Part shown: positions 15,608 through 24,868 of the stretch, one piece after another
Numbering within the stretch: the stretch's first letter is position 1
Layout: each line of letters begins with the position of its first letter
From: Halieaceae bacterium
GTDB taxonomy: Bacteria > Pseudomonadota > Gammaproteobacteria > Pseudomonadales > Halieaceae
Assembly: GCA_030066555.1 (NCBI GenBank)
Contig: JASJBK010000002.1
Location: 1-32,172, forward strand
Direction of reading: 5' to 3'
Length of the DNA: 32,172 nucleotides
Made by a program: the position numbers and the translations under genes
The notes under the pieces: generated by a model
What the model saw: only the letters and a program-made list of their open reading frames with translations
Database searches by the model: none
What the model was told of the DNA's origin: nothing

Positions 15608-17377
15608 TTAGGCGGTGGCTACCCTGAGGCGAACTTCCTCGGCCACCGCGTTGAGGCGCTCATTGTCATGGGCGGCAATGAAGTCCTGGCGTGCCTTGGA
15701 GCGCGACAGCTTGCCTGAAGAGGTCCGGGGCAGCGAGTGGGGTGCTACCAGTTCAACGTAGCAGTCGAGGCTCAGTTCCATGCGCACCAGGGCGGTGAGG
15801 CGACGCACCAGGTTATTACGCTTGTTGGGGTCGGTTTCACGACACTGGACCACCAGGACACAGAGCTCGTCGCCCTCATGGTCCGGAGCGGAGAAAGCGA
15901 GGGCATCGCCCACCCGTACTTCCGGCTGGGACTCAGCGATGTGCTCGAGATCCTGCGGCCAGATATTGCGGCCGTGGATGATGATCAGGTCTTTCTTGCG
16001 ACCGGTGATAGTGATGATGCCGTCGGCCAGGTAGCCGATATCACCGGTGTTGAGCCAGCCGTCTTCGCACAGGGCGTGGCTGGTCTCTTCCGGCAGTCCG
16101 AAATAGCCTGACATGACGCTGGGGCCGCGCAGGTAGATGACACCGCTGTGCCAGTCCGGCAGCGCCTTGCCATCGTCGTCGCGTACTTCGACGTCGAAGC
16201 CTGGCAGCGGATAGCCGCAGTTGACGAAGTGGCGGCCGCGGCCGCTGTTTTCTGACTCTTCCAGCAGCACCGCTTCGTGGTGGTCTGCCAGGTGGTCGCT
16301 GTCGATATGGTGGGTGGTGAAGCCGGTGTTGAGCGGGGAAAAGCTGATCCCCAGGGTGCACTCGGCCATGCCGTAGCAGGCCAGGAAGGCGCGACGGTCG
16401 AAGCCGCAGGTCTCCAGCATGTCGGCAAAGTGTTCCAGCGTCTGCGGCCGGATCATCTCGGCGCCAATGCCGGCCACGCGCCAGCTAGAGAGGTCGTACT
16501 GCTCGAGATCGGCGGGCCGAACCCGGCGCGCGCACAGGTCGTAGCCGAATGACGGCGCAAAGGAAATCGTCGCGCGGGTCTTGGTCATCAGGTTGAGCCA
16601 CTGGCGCGGGCGCATGGCGAACTCGCGGGTGTCCAGGTAGTCGATGGATACCTGGGCGGACATGGGTACCAGCACAAAGCCGACCAGGCCCATGTCGTGG
16701 TAGTAGGGCAGCCAGGACATCATGCGATCGTCGGAGCCCATTTCCAGACCCTGCATGATGGCCTGCAGGTTGGCCATGGCAGTCTGGTGCTCGATGACGA
16801 CGCCACGCGGGAAGCGGGTGCTGCCCGAGGTGTACTGGATGTAGGCGATATCGGTGGGCTTCACCTCCGGCAGCGCCAGGCCGGTATCGGGCAGGGCGTG
16901 GAAGGCTTCCGGCTCCTCGACCATGCGAATGGCCAGGTCTTCGCTGGCTTCCTGCAGGAAAGGCAGGTAGCCCTCGGAAGCGACACCAATGGCGGCATCG
17001 CTGGCTTCCAACAAGCGCTGCAGCTGGGCAACGTAGGCGCTGTGGGCGCCGACCTTTACCGAGGCAGGCAGGGCAACGGGGATCAGGCCTGCATACTGGC
17101 AGGCGTAGAAAAAGCGAATGAATTCGGGGTCGGTTTCAGCAACCAGAGCCACGCGGTCGCCCTTGTGCAGGCCGAGGCCCAGCAGCTTACGCGCCAACAT
17201 CTGCGACTGTTGGCGCAGGTCAGCGTAGGAGATGCTGGCATAGATTTCGCCGCGACCGGTATAGAAATTGGAGCCGGTCTCGCCCTGGGCCGCGTAGTCG
17301 AGCGCATCGGTGAGCGTCTCGAAATCTGCCGCGCGATAGGCCAGGTCGTGGTGCGTCGGCGTAGCGTTAGGTTGCAA
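15608..17377 (-). CDS. aasR: Fatty acyl-AMP ligase / acyl-ACP synthetase, AasR-like
   Basis: This ANL-superfamily enzyme activates a fatty acid as acyl-AMP for transfer to a carrier protein. The 589-residue length and the motif YIQYTSGSTRFPRGVVIEH are characteristic of fatty acyl-AMP ligases. Further ANL motifs are MSWLPYYHDMGLVG, YGMAECTLG, LNTGDIGYLADGIITITGRKKDLIIIHGRNIWPQDLE, and the C-terminal catalytic lysine region LPRTSSGKLSRSKARQ. The start is an unusual TTG at 17377, supported by a GAGGGGG ribosome site eight bases upstream and by the lack of an in-frame ATG nearby. In Caulobacter the equivalent enzyme loads the sphingolipid-specific ACP. It is first in the leftward operon. Confidence 0.87.
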   Translation of the reverse strand: MQPNATPTHHDLAYRAADFETLTDALDYAAQGETGSNFYTGRGEIYASISYADLRQQSQMLARKLLGLGLHKGDRVALVAETDPEFIRFFYACQYAGLIPVALPASVKVGAHSAYVAQLQRLLEASDAAIGVASEGYLPFLQEASEDLAIRMVEEPEAFHALPDTGLALPEVKPTDIAYIQYTSGSTRFPRGVVIEHQTAMANLQAIMQGLEMGSDDRMMSWLPYYHDMGLVGFVLVPMSAQVSIDYLDTREFAMRPRQWLNLMTKTRATISFAPSFGYDLCARRVRPADLEQYDLSSWRVAGIGAEMIRPQTLEHFADMLETCGFDRRAFLACYGMAECTLGISFSPLNTGFTTHHIDSDHLADHHEAVLLEESENSGRGRHFVNCGYPLPGFDVEVRDDDGKALPDWHSGVIYLRGPSVMSGYFGLPEETSHALCEDGWLNTGDIGYLADGIITITGRKKDLIIIHGRNIWPQDLEHIAESQPEVRVGDALAFSAPDHEGDELCVLVVQCRETDPNKRNNLVRRLTALVRMELSLDCYVELVAPHSLPRTSSGKLSRSKARQDFIAAHDNERLNAVAEEVRLRVATA

Positions 17378-17397
17378 AAATGAATCCCCCTCATTTT

Positions 17398-17445
17398 TGG
17401 CGGATCTACCGCCAGCGCATCAACTCCCGGTCACCTGACTCAGGT
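17398..17445. promoter_or_regulatory. Two inverted repeats in the aasR leader
   Basis: TGGCGG-ATCTA-CCGCCA (17398-17414) is a perfect 6-base inverted repeat about 20 bases upstream of the aasR TTG, next to its ribosome site. ACCTGA-C-TCAGGT (17433-17445) is a 13-base palindrome that overlaps a TTGACC hexamer on the minus strand. The first could modulate translation as an mRNA hairpin; the second has the look of a dimeric-repressor operator. No matching regulator is encoded in the window. Confidence 0.35.
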
Positions 17446-17472
17446 CAACAGCGCAAAATCAAATAAGGCCCC

Positions 17473-17507
17473 TCAACTCTTTTCCCGGACTATTCCGGAA
17501 GAGTTGA
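17473..17507. promoter_or_regulatory. Long imperfect hairpin upstream of aasR
   Basis: TCAACTCTT (17473-17481) pairs with AAGAGTTGA (17499-17507). Inside it CCGGA (17485-17489) pairs with TCCGG (17494-17498) around a CTAT loop, with a three-base bulge on one side. That makes 14 base pairs in total. No U-run follows on either strand, so it is not a standard terminator. It may be an operator or the 5' structure of the aasR transcript. Confidence 0.4.
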
Positions 17508-17843
17508 AGACCGTTCCTGCCCCCAAATGGTCTCCGGCGCTGATGCGGCCGCTTGATCACCGTTCGAAACCGATGTGTACAACCGCTTGCGTCATGCTCT
17601 CAGGCCTTTTGTTATTCTCACCCGATAGGCGAAAATGGTAGCACCGATAACACTGTAACTTATAGGTAATAATACCAATCGAACCGGTCATGGCGGTGGC
17701 CAAATTGAGGGGTTTTTCCGGTGATTCGTCTAATAACGGGTTGCTGTTGCATGCCGCTACCCAAACCCTCTTCCGAAAACCCCGCCTCGCGGTCGACGGC
17801 AGGACGCAACTATATGTTATTTAAGCCCTTTTTGCCACACCCT

Positions 17844-17872
17844 TTGGTTGGCGAATAAATCGGGGCTATACT
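17844..17872 (+). promoter_or_regulatory. Sigma-70 promoter for cerS-like gene
   Basis: TTGGTT (17844-17849) and TATACT (17867-17872) are separated by exactly 17 bases. Transcription should start near 17879, about 30 bases before the ATG at 17911. This excludes the longer in-frame start at 17848 shown in the ORF track. Confidence 0.65.
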
Positions 17873-17910
17873 GCGCGCCCCACGCCTTCCGAGTACCGAG
17901 TAGAAAATCC

Positions 17911-19053
17911 ATGAACGGCCAGAGCGCCGCGTCCATCCGCCTGGAGACGCTGGAAACCCCGTCACAGCTTCGCGATTTCCTGGCGCTGCCTCATCGTCTA
18001 TACGCTGAAGACAGCGCCTGGATTGCTCCGCTGACCCTTGAGCAGCGCCAGCGCTTCTCGCCAAAGAACCATTTTTTCCAGCATGCACGCTGGCGCGGCT
18101 GGGTCGCCTATCGCGACGGCGTGCCGGTCGGTCGCATTACCGCCCAGGTTGATGAACTGCACCAGGCTCACCACGGCGACCATGTGGGTTACTTCGGTAT
18201 GGTCGAGGGAGACGATGACGCCGAGGTTTTCGCCGCCCTGTTTGAAGCTGCCGAGAGCTGGCTGCGCAGCGAGGGCATGCAGCGGGCCCGCGGTCCGCTC
18301 AACCTGCACATCAACGAGGAAGTGGGCCTGCTGGTCGACGGCTTCGATACCCCACCCTTCGTGCTGATGGGGCACGCCAGGCCCTTCTACGGAGAGCGCA
18401 TCGAAAGCCATGGCTATCGGGGCGCCCGCGACTTGCTGGCCTACCACATCCGGCCCGACTTCGAGGCGCCTCGAGTCATGACGAAGCTGGCCGAGCGGGT
18501 TTCGGGCCGTGTCACCGTGCGCGCGCTGGATCGCGCGCGGATCGACGCCGAGGCGGCAGTCATGCTGGAAATCTTCAACGACGCCTGGAAACACAATTGG
18601 GGCTTTGTGCCTCTGGGAGAAGAAGACTGGGCGGATACGGTCAAGACCCTCACCAGGCTGATGCCAGACGACTATATCCAGATCGCCGAGTACGACGGCG
18701 AGCCGGTGGCCTTCATCGTTGCCCTGCCCAATATCAACGAGGCCGCTCGGGACCTGAAGGGTCGCCTGTTCCCGTTTGGCTGGCTCAAGCTGCTGTGGCG
18801 CCTCAAGGTCCGGCACCCCCGGACCGCCCGGGTGCCGCTGATGGGCGTGAAGCAGGAATTCCAGCACTCTCGGCTGGGTCCCACGCTGGCCTTCATGGTG
18901 ATCGATGCAGTGCGCAAGGCCCTGCATGCCCGCGGCGTCGAAGACGTCGAAATGGGCTGGATACTTGAGGACAACGACGGGATGCGCAATATTATCGAGA
19001 CCATCGGCGGCCAGGCGTACAAGCGCTACCGCGTGTACGAAAAACCTCTCTAG
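17911..19053 (+). CDS. cerS: GNAT-fold N-acyltransferase, bacterial ceramide synthase (CerS)-like
   Basis: This 380-residue protein is of the large GNAT-fold acyltransferase family that includes the Caulobacter ceramide synthase, which N-acylates the long-chain base. Visible landmarks are the N-terminal LPHRLYAEDSAWIAPL, the segment GRITAQVDELHQAHHGDHVGYFGMVEGDDD (GNAT strand 4 to loop region), GPLNLHINEEVGLLVDGFDTPP, EIFNDAWKHNWGFVPL, and GWILEDNDGMRNIIETIGGQAYKRYRVYEKPL at the end. The start at 17911 fits the mapped promoter. Context with spt, acpR, aasR and cerR makes ceramide synthase the best call. Without that context it would be labelled only a GNAT-family hypothetical protein. The next gene starts nine bases downstream. 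Confidence 0.8.
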   Translation: MNGQSAASIRLETLETPSQLRDFLALPHRLYAEDSAWIAPLTLEQRQRFSPKNHFFQHARWRGWVAYRDGVPVGRITAQVDELHQAHHGDHVGYFGMVEGDDDAEVFAALFEAAESWLRSEGMQRARGPLNLHINEEVGLLVDGFDTPPFVLMGHARPFYGERIESHGYRGARDLLAYHIRPDFEAPRVMTKLAERVSGRVTVRALDRARIDAEAAVMLEIFNDAWKHNWGFVPLGEEDWADTVKTLTRLMPDDYIQIAEYDGEPVAFIVALPNINEAARDLKGRLFPFGWLKLLWRLKVRHPRTARVPLMGVKQEFQHSRLGPTLAFMVIDAVRKALHARGVEDVEMGWILEDNDGMRNIIETIGGQAYKRYRVYEKPL

Positions 19054-19062
19054 GAACCCCGC

Positions 19063-19881
19063 ATGCAACTGGACCCCGAATCCCACCAGATGACCGCCAT
19101 TGTCCTGGCCGGAGATCGCAGCAAAACCGATTCCCTGGTTGATCAATCCCCTGCGGGCTGCAAGGCGTTGATCGATATCGACGGCACTCCCATGGTGCGC
19201 CGGGTGCTGGACTCGCTGCTGGCATCCAAGGTGGTGTCGGCAATCACCATGGCCGGGCCGGAGGCCGATGAGCTGGCCACCGATGCCGGGATTACTGCGC
19301 TGGTGGATGCCGGCAAGGTAAGCTGGCGCGCACCCCAGGCGAGCCCCTCCACCAGCGCCTACCAGGCCATGCAGGCAGTCGATGCCGACCAGCCGATCTT
19401 GCTGACCACCGCGGATCACCCGCTGCTGACCCCGGAAATTGTCGATGCCTTCGGTCGCCAGAGCCTGGCGGATGATGTCGATGTGGCAGTAGGGCTGGCA
19501 CCGCACGCGCTGGTTACCGAGGCCTACCCAGGTATCAAGAAAACTGTGCTGCGCTTCGCCGACGGTGAATTCTGCGGCTGCAACCTGTTTGCCTTTCTCA
19601 CCCCGGAGGGCCGGCGCGCGGCAAACTTCTGGCGCAAGATCGAGCAGGAACGCAAGAAGCCGCTGCTGGTGATCGGCCTGCTGGGCTGGTGGGCAGTGAT
19701 TCGTTACCGGCTGGGGCTGCTGCCCCTGGAAGACGCGCTGGCCAAGCTGTCCAAACGCCTTGGCCTGCGCATGCGGGCGGTAATCCTGCCCTATGCCAAT
19801 GCCGCCATCGACGTCGACTCCATCGCCGACCTGATGCTGGTCAAGGGCTCCCTCGAAAAAGCTGTGGATAGGGACGCTTAG
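19063..19881 (+). CDS. NTP transferase domain protein (MobA-like fold)
   Basis: This is a 272-residue nucleotidyltransferase-fold protein. The N-terminus reads TAIVLAGDRSKTDSLVDQSPAGCKALIDIDGTPMVRRVLDSL, and the metal-binding aspartate lies in PILLTTADHPLLTPEIV. The usual glycine-rich GXGXR loop after VLAG is replaced by DRSKTD, so nucleotide binding may differ. The second half (GWWAVIRYRLGLLPLEDALAKLSKRLGLRMRAVILPY) is specific to this subfamily. The ATG at 19063 follows AGGAACC; an internal ATG at 19090 has no ribosome site. It is co-transcribed with the cerS-like gene, suggesting that it makes an activated headgroup donor for the lipid. The actual product is unknown. Confidence 0.75.
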   Translation: MQLDPESHQMTAIVLAGDRSKTDSLVDQSPAGCKALIDIDGTPMVRRVLDSLLASKVVSAITMAGPEADELATDAGITALVDAGKVSWRAPQASPSTSAYQAMQAVDADQPILLTTADHPLLTPEIVDAFGRQSLADDVDVAVGLAPHALVTEAYPGIKKTVLRFADGEFCGCNLFAFLTPEGRRAANFWRKIEQERKKPLLVIGLLGWWAVIRYRLGLLPLEDALAKLSKRLGLRMRAVILPYANAAIDVDSIADLMLVKGSLEKAVDRDA

Positions 19882-19975
19882 TCCGGGCGGGCCGCGCAGG
19901 CACGCGTAGTCAGGGCGGGCCGCGGCGGGGCGCGCAGCCAGGCACGCATAGTCCGGGACGCGCAGTCACGGACGT
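19879..19975. repeat. Degenerate GC-rich direct repeats between convergent genes
   Basis: The motif TAGTC(C/A)GGG recurs at 19879, 19907 and 19949, spaced 28 and 42 bases. It is flanked by repeated GGCGGGCCGCG and CAGGCACGC blocks. The array fills the short gap between the nucleotidyltransferase stop and the phosphoesterase stop. It carries no T-run and no coding potential. It may be a repeat-slippage remnant or a transcription-stalling element between converging operons. Confidence 0.5.
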
Positions 19976-20862
19976 GGCAGCGTCAGCACCTGCGCGCCGG
20001 CCACCTCAAACTGTTCACCGGCGTCATCGAGTCGGCGCTGTTCTACGGTCAGGCGCCAACCCCCTTCTTGCCGCTCAACCCTGTAGCGGTTGTAGGCTGC
20101 GACGTCTGCGCCGTACAGTCCCCTGGCCGAAGCCGAGGGCACCGCGAACACCGGTACTTCGCCATCGGCGCCCGGCAGGTGGTCAAGCCGCGCCCGGTGC
20201 CCGTGTCCGTGTAACACCAGCTCAGCGCCGTGTGTGGCCAGGGTGTCAGCGACGGCGCTGGCATTGCGCAATGCCTTGCGCCACTTCTCGACTCCCGGCA
20301 CCGGCGAGTGGTGTACGTAGACCACGCGGAACTTGCCGCGGGTCGCATCGAGCAGCGCGCCAAGCTCTGATAGTTGGGCGGCGCTGACTTCCCCGCTTGC
20401 CATCAGTGGCGGTGTTGGAACGGCACTGGACAGGCCGATGAAGGCCAGTTCGCCGCGGATCCTCAGGCTCGGGAATCCCGCTTCCCGATCCGGGTCGGAG
20501 GCCATGTAATCCTGCCACAGGGCAAAGGTCTGCCCGGGGTCATCGCGCACCAGCGCGTCGTGATTGCCCGGGATTACCGCCACTGTGTCTGCCGCTCCCA
20601 GGCTTTCCAGCCAGGCCTGGGCCTGGCGGAATTCTTCCGGCAGGCCGGTGTGGGTCAGGTCACCGGTCACCAGCAGCTGGCTAAGCTCCAGGGTCGCCAG
20701 GTCGTCTGCCAGCGCCGACAGCACTTCGCGGCGGTGTTCAAAGCGACGCTTGCGCCGCCAGGAGAGATAGCTCAGCAGGCGCTTGCTGAGTAGCTGCGAG
20801 AGGCGCACGCCTCCGAGGTCCGAGAGATGGGGGTCGGAAACCTGCGCAAACTGTTGCGCCAT
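19966..20862 (-). CDS. Calcineurin-like metallophosphoesterase
   Basis: This 298-residue protein carries the full di-metal phosphoesterase signature: QVSDPHLSD (residues 8-16), LVTGDLTHTG, PGNHDALV, VYVHHSPVPG and LHGHGHRARLD. No signal peptide is visible, so it should act in the cytoplasm. It lies 35 bases after murA on the same strand, within the acpR-spt-murA run. The substrate cannot be told; a phosphorylated lipid or headgroup intermediate is plausible from context, but 3',5'-cyclic nucleotides and other phosphoesters are equally compatible with the motifs. Confidence 0.85.
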   Translation of the reverse strand: MAQQFAQVSDPHLSDLGGVRLSQLLSKRLLSYLSWRRKRRFEHRREVLSALADDLATLELSQLLVTGDLTHTGLPEEFRQAQAWLESLGAADTVAVIPGNHDALVRDDPGQTFALWQDYMASDPDREAGFPSLRIRGELAFIGLSSAVPTPPLMASGEVSAAQLSELGALLDATRGKFRVVYVHHSPVPGVEKWRKALRNASAVADTLATHGAELVLHGHGHRARLDHLPGADGEVPVFAVPSASARGLYGADVAAYNRYRVERQEGGWRLTVEQRRLDDAGEQFEVAGAQVLTLPRP

Positions 20863-20897
20863 GGCGGGCCTGCCTTGCTTCTGGGTCGAGATTCGGG

Positions 20898-23350
<2,453 letters not shown>

Positions 23351-23382
23351 TGCTTATGACCTGTATCTGTCGAGCGGCTTGC

Positions 23383-23438
23383 TACCGTTAGTGTCGCGAA
23401 GATTGCGACATTAGTAACGGTAAATAGTAACGGTAAAT
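23383..23438. promoter_or_regulatory. TAACGGTA repeat cluster upstream of spt
   Basis: AGTAACGGTAAAT occurs twice in perfect tandem (23413-23425, 23426-23438). An inverted copy, TACCGTTA, lies at 23383-23390. Together with TGTCGC (23392-23397) and GCGACA (23405-23410), the inverted copies can form a hairpin with a small internal bulge. The cluster lies 33-88 bases ahead of the spt ATG, in the spacer after acpR. It looks like a multi-site operator or an RNA structure controlling spt relative to acpR. Confidence 0.5.
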
Positions 23439-23475
23439 ATTTCAGCCTGGCAGGCCCACCGCCGCAACGGTCCGG

Positions 23476-23718
23476 TCAGGGATTGAGGCCCTGGACCTTC
23501 TGGGCCAGCTCACCGATGGTGTTTACATCCGGCAGGATGTTGAGGGGGATGGAGATATCGAAGTGATCCTCGATCTTCTCGATGAACTCCATGACTTCCA
23601 GGGAGCTCAGGCCGATGTCCGCCACCAGGTCGGTGGTTTCCGTGAGCTCAACGTTTTTCTTGTTCAGCGGCCCAAGCGCGCCGTACATGAATTCGAGGTA
23701 TTCGCGGTAGTCGGCCAT
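23476..23718 (-). CDS. acpR: Acyl carrier protein, sphingolipid-associated (AcpR-like)
   Basis: This is an 80-residue acyl carrier protein with the four-helix acidic profile expected of the family. The phosphopantetheine site is Ser39 in ADIGLSSLEVMEF; the usual Asp before the Ser is replaced by Ser38 (SSL instead of DSL). It sits directly upstream of spt on the same strand, far from any fab genes. In Caulobacter, a specialised ACP beside spt receives the acyl chain from AasR and supplies the SPT reaction. The same role is the best inference here. It is divergent from an ELM1-family gene whose ATG lies 76 bases away. Confidence 0.88.
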   Translation of the reverse strand: MADYREYLEFMYGALGPLNKKNVELTETTDLVADIGLSSLEVMEFIEKIEDHFDISIPLNILPDVNTIGELAQKVQGLNP

Positions 23719-23794
23719 CCTGCCCGTGCCCTTGCGCCGTTAATTGCAAGTCGCTAGATTTCAAAGCCGGAACTATACCCACGGTACCCCCGCA

Positions 23795-24868
23795 ATGCCA
23801 GCGATTTGGTTAATAGACGCTTACCGCGCAGGTGAGCGCGGTCAGGTGCGTGCGCTGGCAGATGCGGTGGCGGCGTCGCTGGGCTGGCCCTGTCGCCGCA
23901 TCGAGCTGGACTATCGCTCGCACATCATCCTGCCGCATATTCTTGGCGCGGCCAGTGTCAGCGGCATTACCGAGGCCTCGCGCCGGGCGCTGGCGCCGCC
24001 CTGGCCGGACCTGGTGATTACCTGCGGAGTGCGCAATGAGCCGGTGTGCCGCTGGATCCGCAAACAGTCCGGGGGGCACACCCGCTACCTGCACCTGGGC
24101 CGTCCCTGGGGTCGGCTCGACAGTTTCGACCTGGTGGTGACCACGCCCCAGTACCGCGTGCCCGATCGGGCCAATGTGGTCAACAACGAACTCACCCTGC
24201 ACAGCTTTGACGGCGATCGCCTGCAGGCCGCCGGTGCACGCTGGGCCGAGACCTTTGCGTCACTGCCGCCACCCTATGTGACGGTGAACATCGGTGGCGA
24301 CAGCGGGCCGTTCACTTTCGGGCCGAAGGCGGCTGAGCGGCTGGCGCAGGATGCATCAAGCCTGGCGCGGGAACTGGGTGGCTCGTTGCTGGTGTCCACC
24401 AGTTCGCGCACCCCGGTCGCGGCAGCAGATATCCTTGAGCGGAACATCGATGTGCCCTGTCATGTGTACCGCTGGCGCCCCGACGACCAGGACAACCCTT
24501 ACCTGGGGATGCTGGCGCTGGCGGAGCGGCTGGTGGTCACCGGTGACAGCATCGCCATGCTCTCTGAGGCCTGCGCCACCGGCAAACCTGTCTATATCTA
24601 TGACCTGGGCGGCATGCGCGAAGAGGTGCCCGTCGAGCGCGACTTTCGCTGGGGCGGGTTTTTCTACGGGCTGTTGATGCGCTGGCTCTGGCAGCGGCTC
24701 AGTCGCGACATCACCCTGGTACACCGGCAACTGTTGGCAGCGCAACGCGCCAGCTGGCTGGGCGAGGCGCCGCCCTCGCAGGCCGAGGCGCCGGTCAATG
24801 ATCTCGCCCGTGCAGTCAGTGCCACCCGGGCACTACTTGGCGAGCCCCAGGCTGTCGACCTCGAGTAA
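23795..24868 (+). CDS. ELM1-family (DUF1022) GT-B-like protein, copy 1
   Basis: This is a 357-residue member of the mitochondrial-fission-ELM1/DUF1022 family, whose bacterial members resemble nucleotide-sugar glycosyltransferases. The N-terminus IWLIDAYRAGERGQVRALADAVAASLGW is diagnostic. GLY/SER loops follow in VTVNIGGDSGPFTFG and VTGDSIAMLSEACATGKPVYIYDLGG; the latter is the donor-site-like segment. I start at the ATG at 23795, since the longer ORF enters the acpR promoter region. A paralog lies at 30021-31142. The 3' end overlaps the convergent ABC transporter gene by 36 bases. Attachment of a sugar to the ceramide is a reasonable guess, but the biochemical activity of the family is not firmly known. 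Confidence 0.8.
   Translation: MPAIWLIDAYRAGERGQVRALADAVAASLGWPCRRIELDYRSHIILPHILGAASVSGITEASRRALAPPWPDLVITCGVRNEPVCRWIRKQSGGHTRYLHLGRPWGRLDSFDLVVTTPQYRVPDRANVVNNELTLHSFDGDRLQAAGARWAETFASLPPPYVTVNIGGDSGPFTFGPKAAERLAQDASSLARELGGSLLVSTSSRTPVAAADILERNIDVPCHVYRWRPDDQDNPYLGMLALAERLVVTGDSIAMLSEACATGKPVYIYDLGGMREEVPVERDFRWGGFFYGLLMRWLWQRLSRDITLVHRQLLAAQRASWLGEAPPSQAEAPVNDLARAVSATRALLGEPQAVDLE

Larger units (their letters stand above)
17378..17910. other. 533-base divergent spacer between aasR-like and cerS-like genes
   Basis: This is the only gene-free stretch above 300 bases. It is richer in A/T than its surroundings and holds a strong sigma-70 promoter for cerS at its right end. Several inverted repeats lie near its left end (listed separately), and an AT-rich segment around 17631-17680 contains GGTAATAATACC. 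A 45-codon GTG-start reading frame (17721-17858, ribosome site GAGGGG) overlaps the promoter -35 and is probably not a gene. No RNA gene was recognised. Divergent control of the two ceramide blocks from one spacer is likely. Confidence 0.6.

Noticed and set aside
17473-17507. The hairpin as an intrinsic terminator
   Set aside because: No U-run follows on either strand, and the site lies between divergent genes, where no transcript is expected to end.
17721-17858. A 45-codon GTG-start frame with a GAGGGG ribosome site and a CCC cluster in the aasR/cerS spacer
   Set aside because: It overlaps the -35 of the cerS promoter, shows no recognisable domain, and short frames of this size are common by chance.
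17998-19506. The 502-residue minus-strand ORF opposite cerS
   Set aside because: It is a histidine/glycine-rich shadow of the cerS-like and nucleotidyltransferase genes with no recognisable domain.
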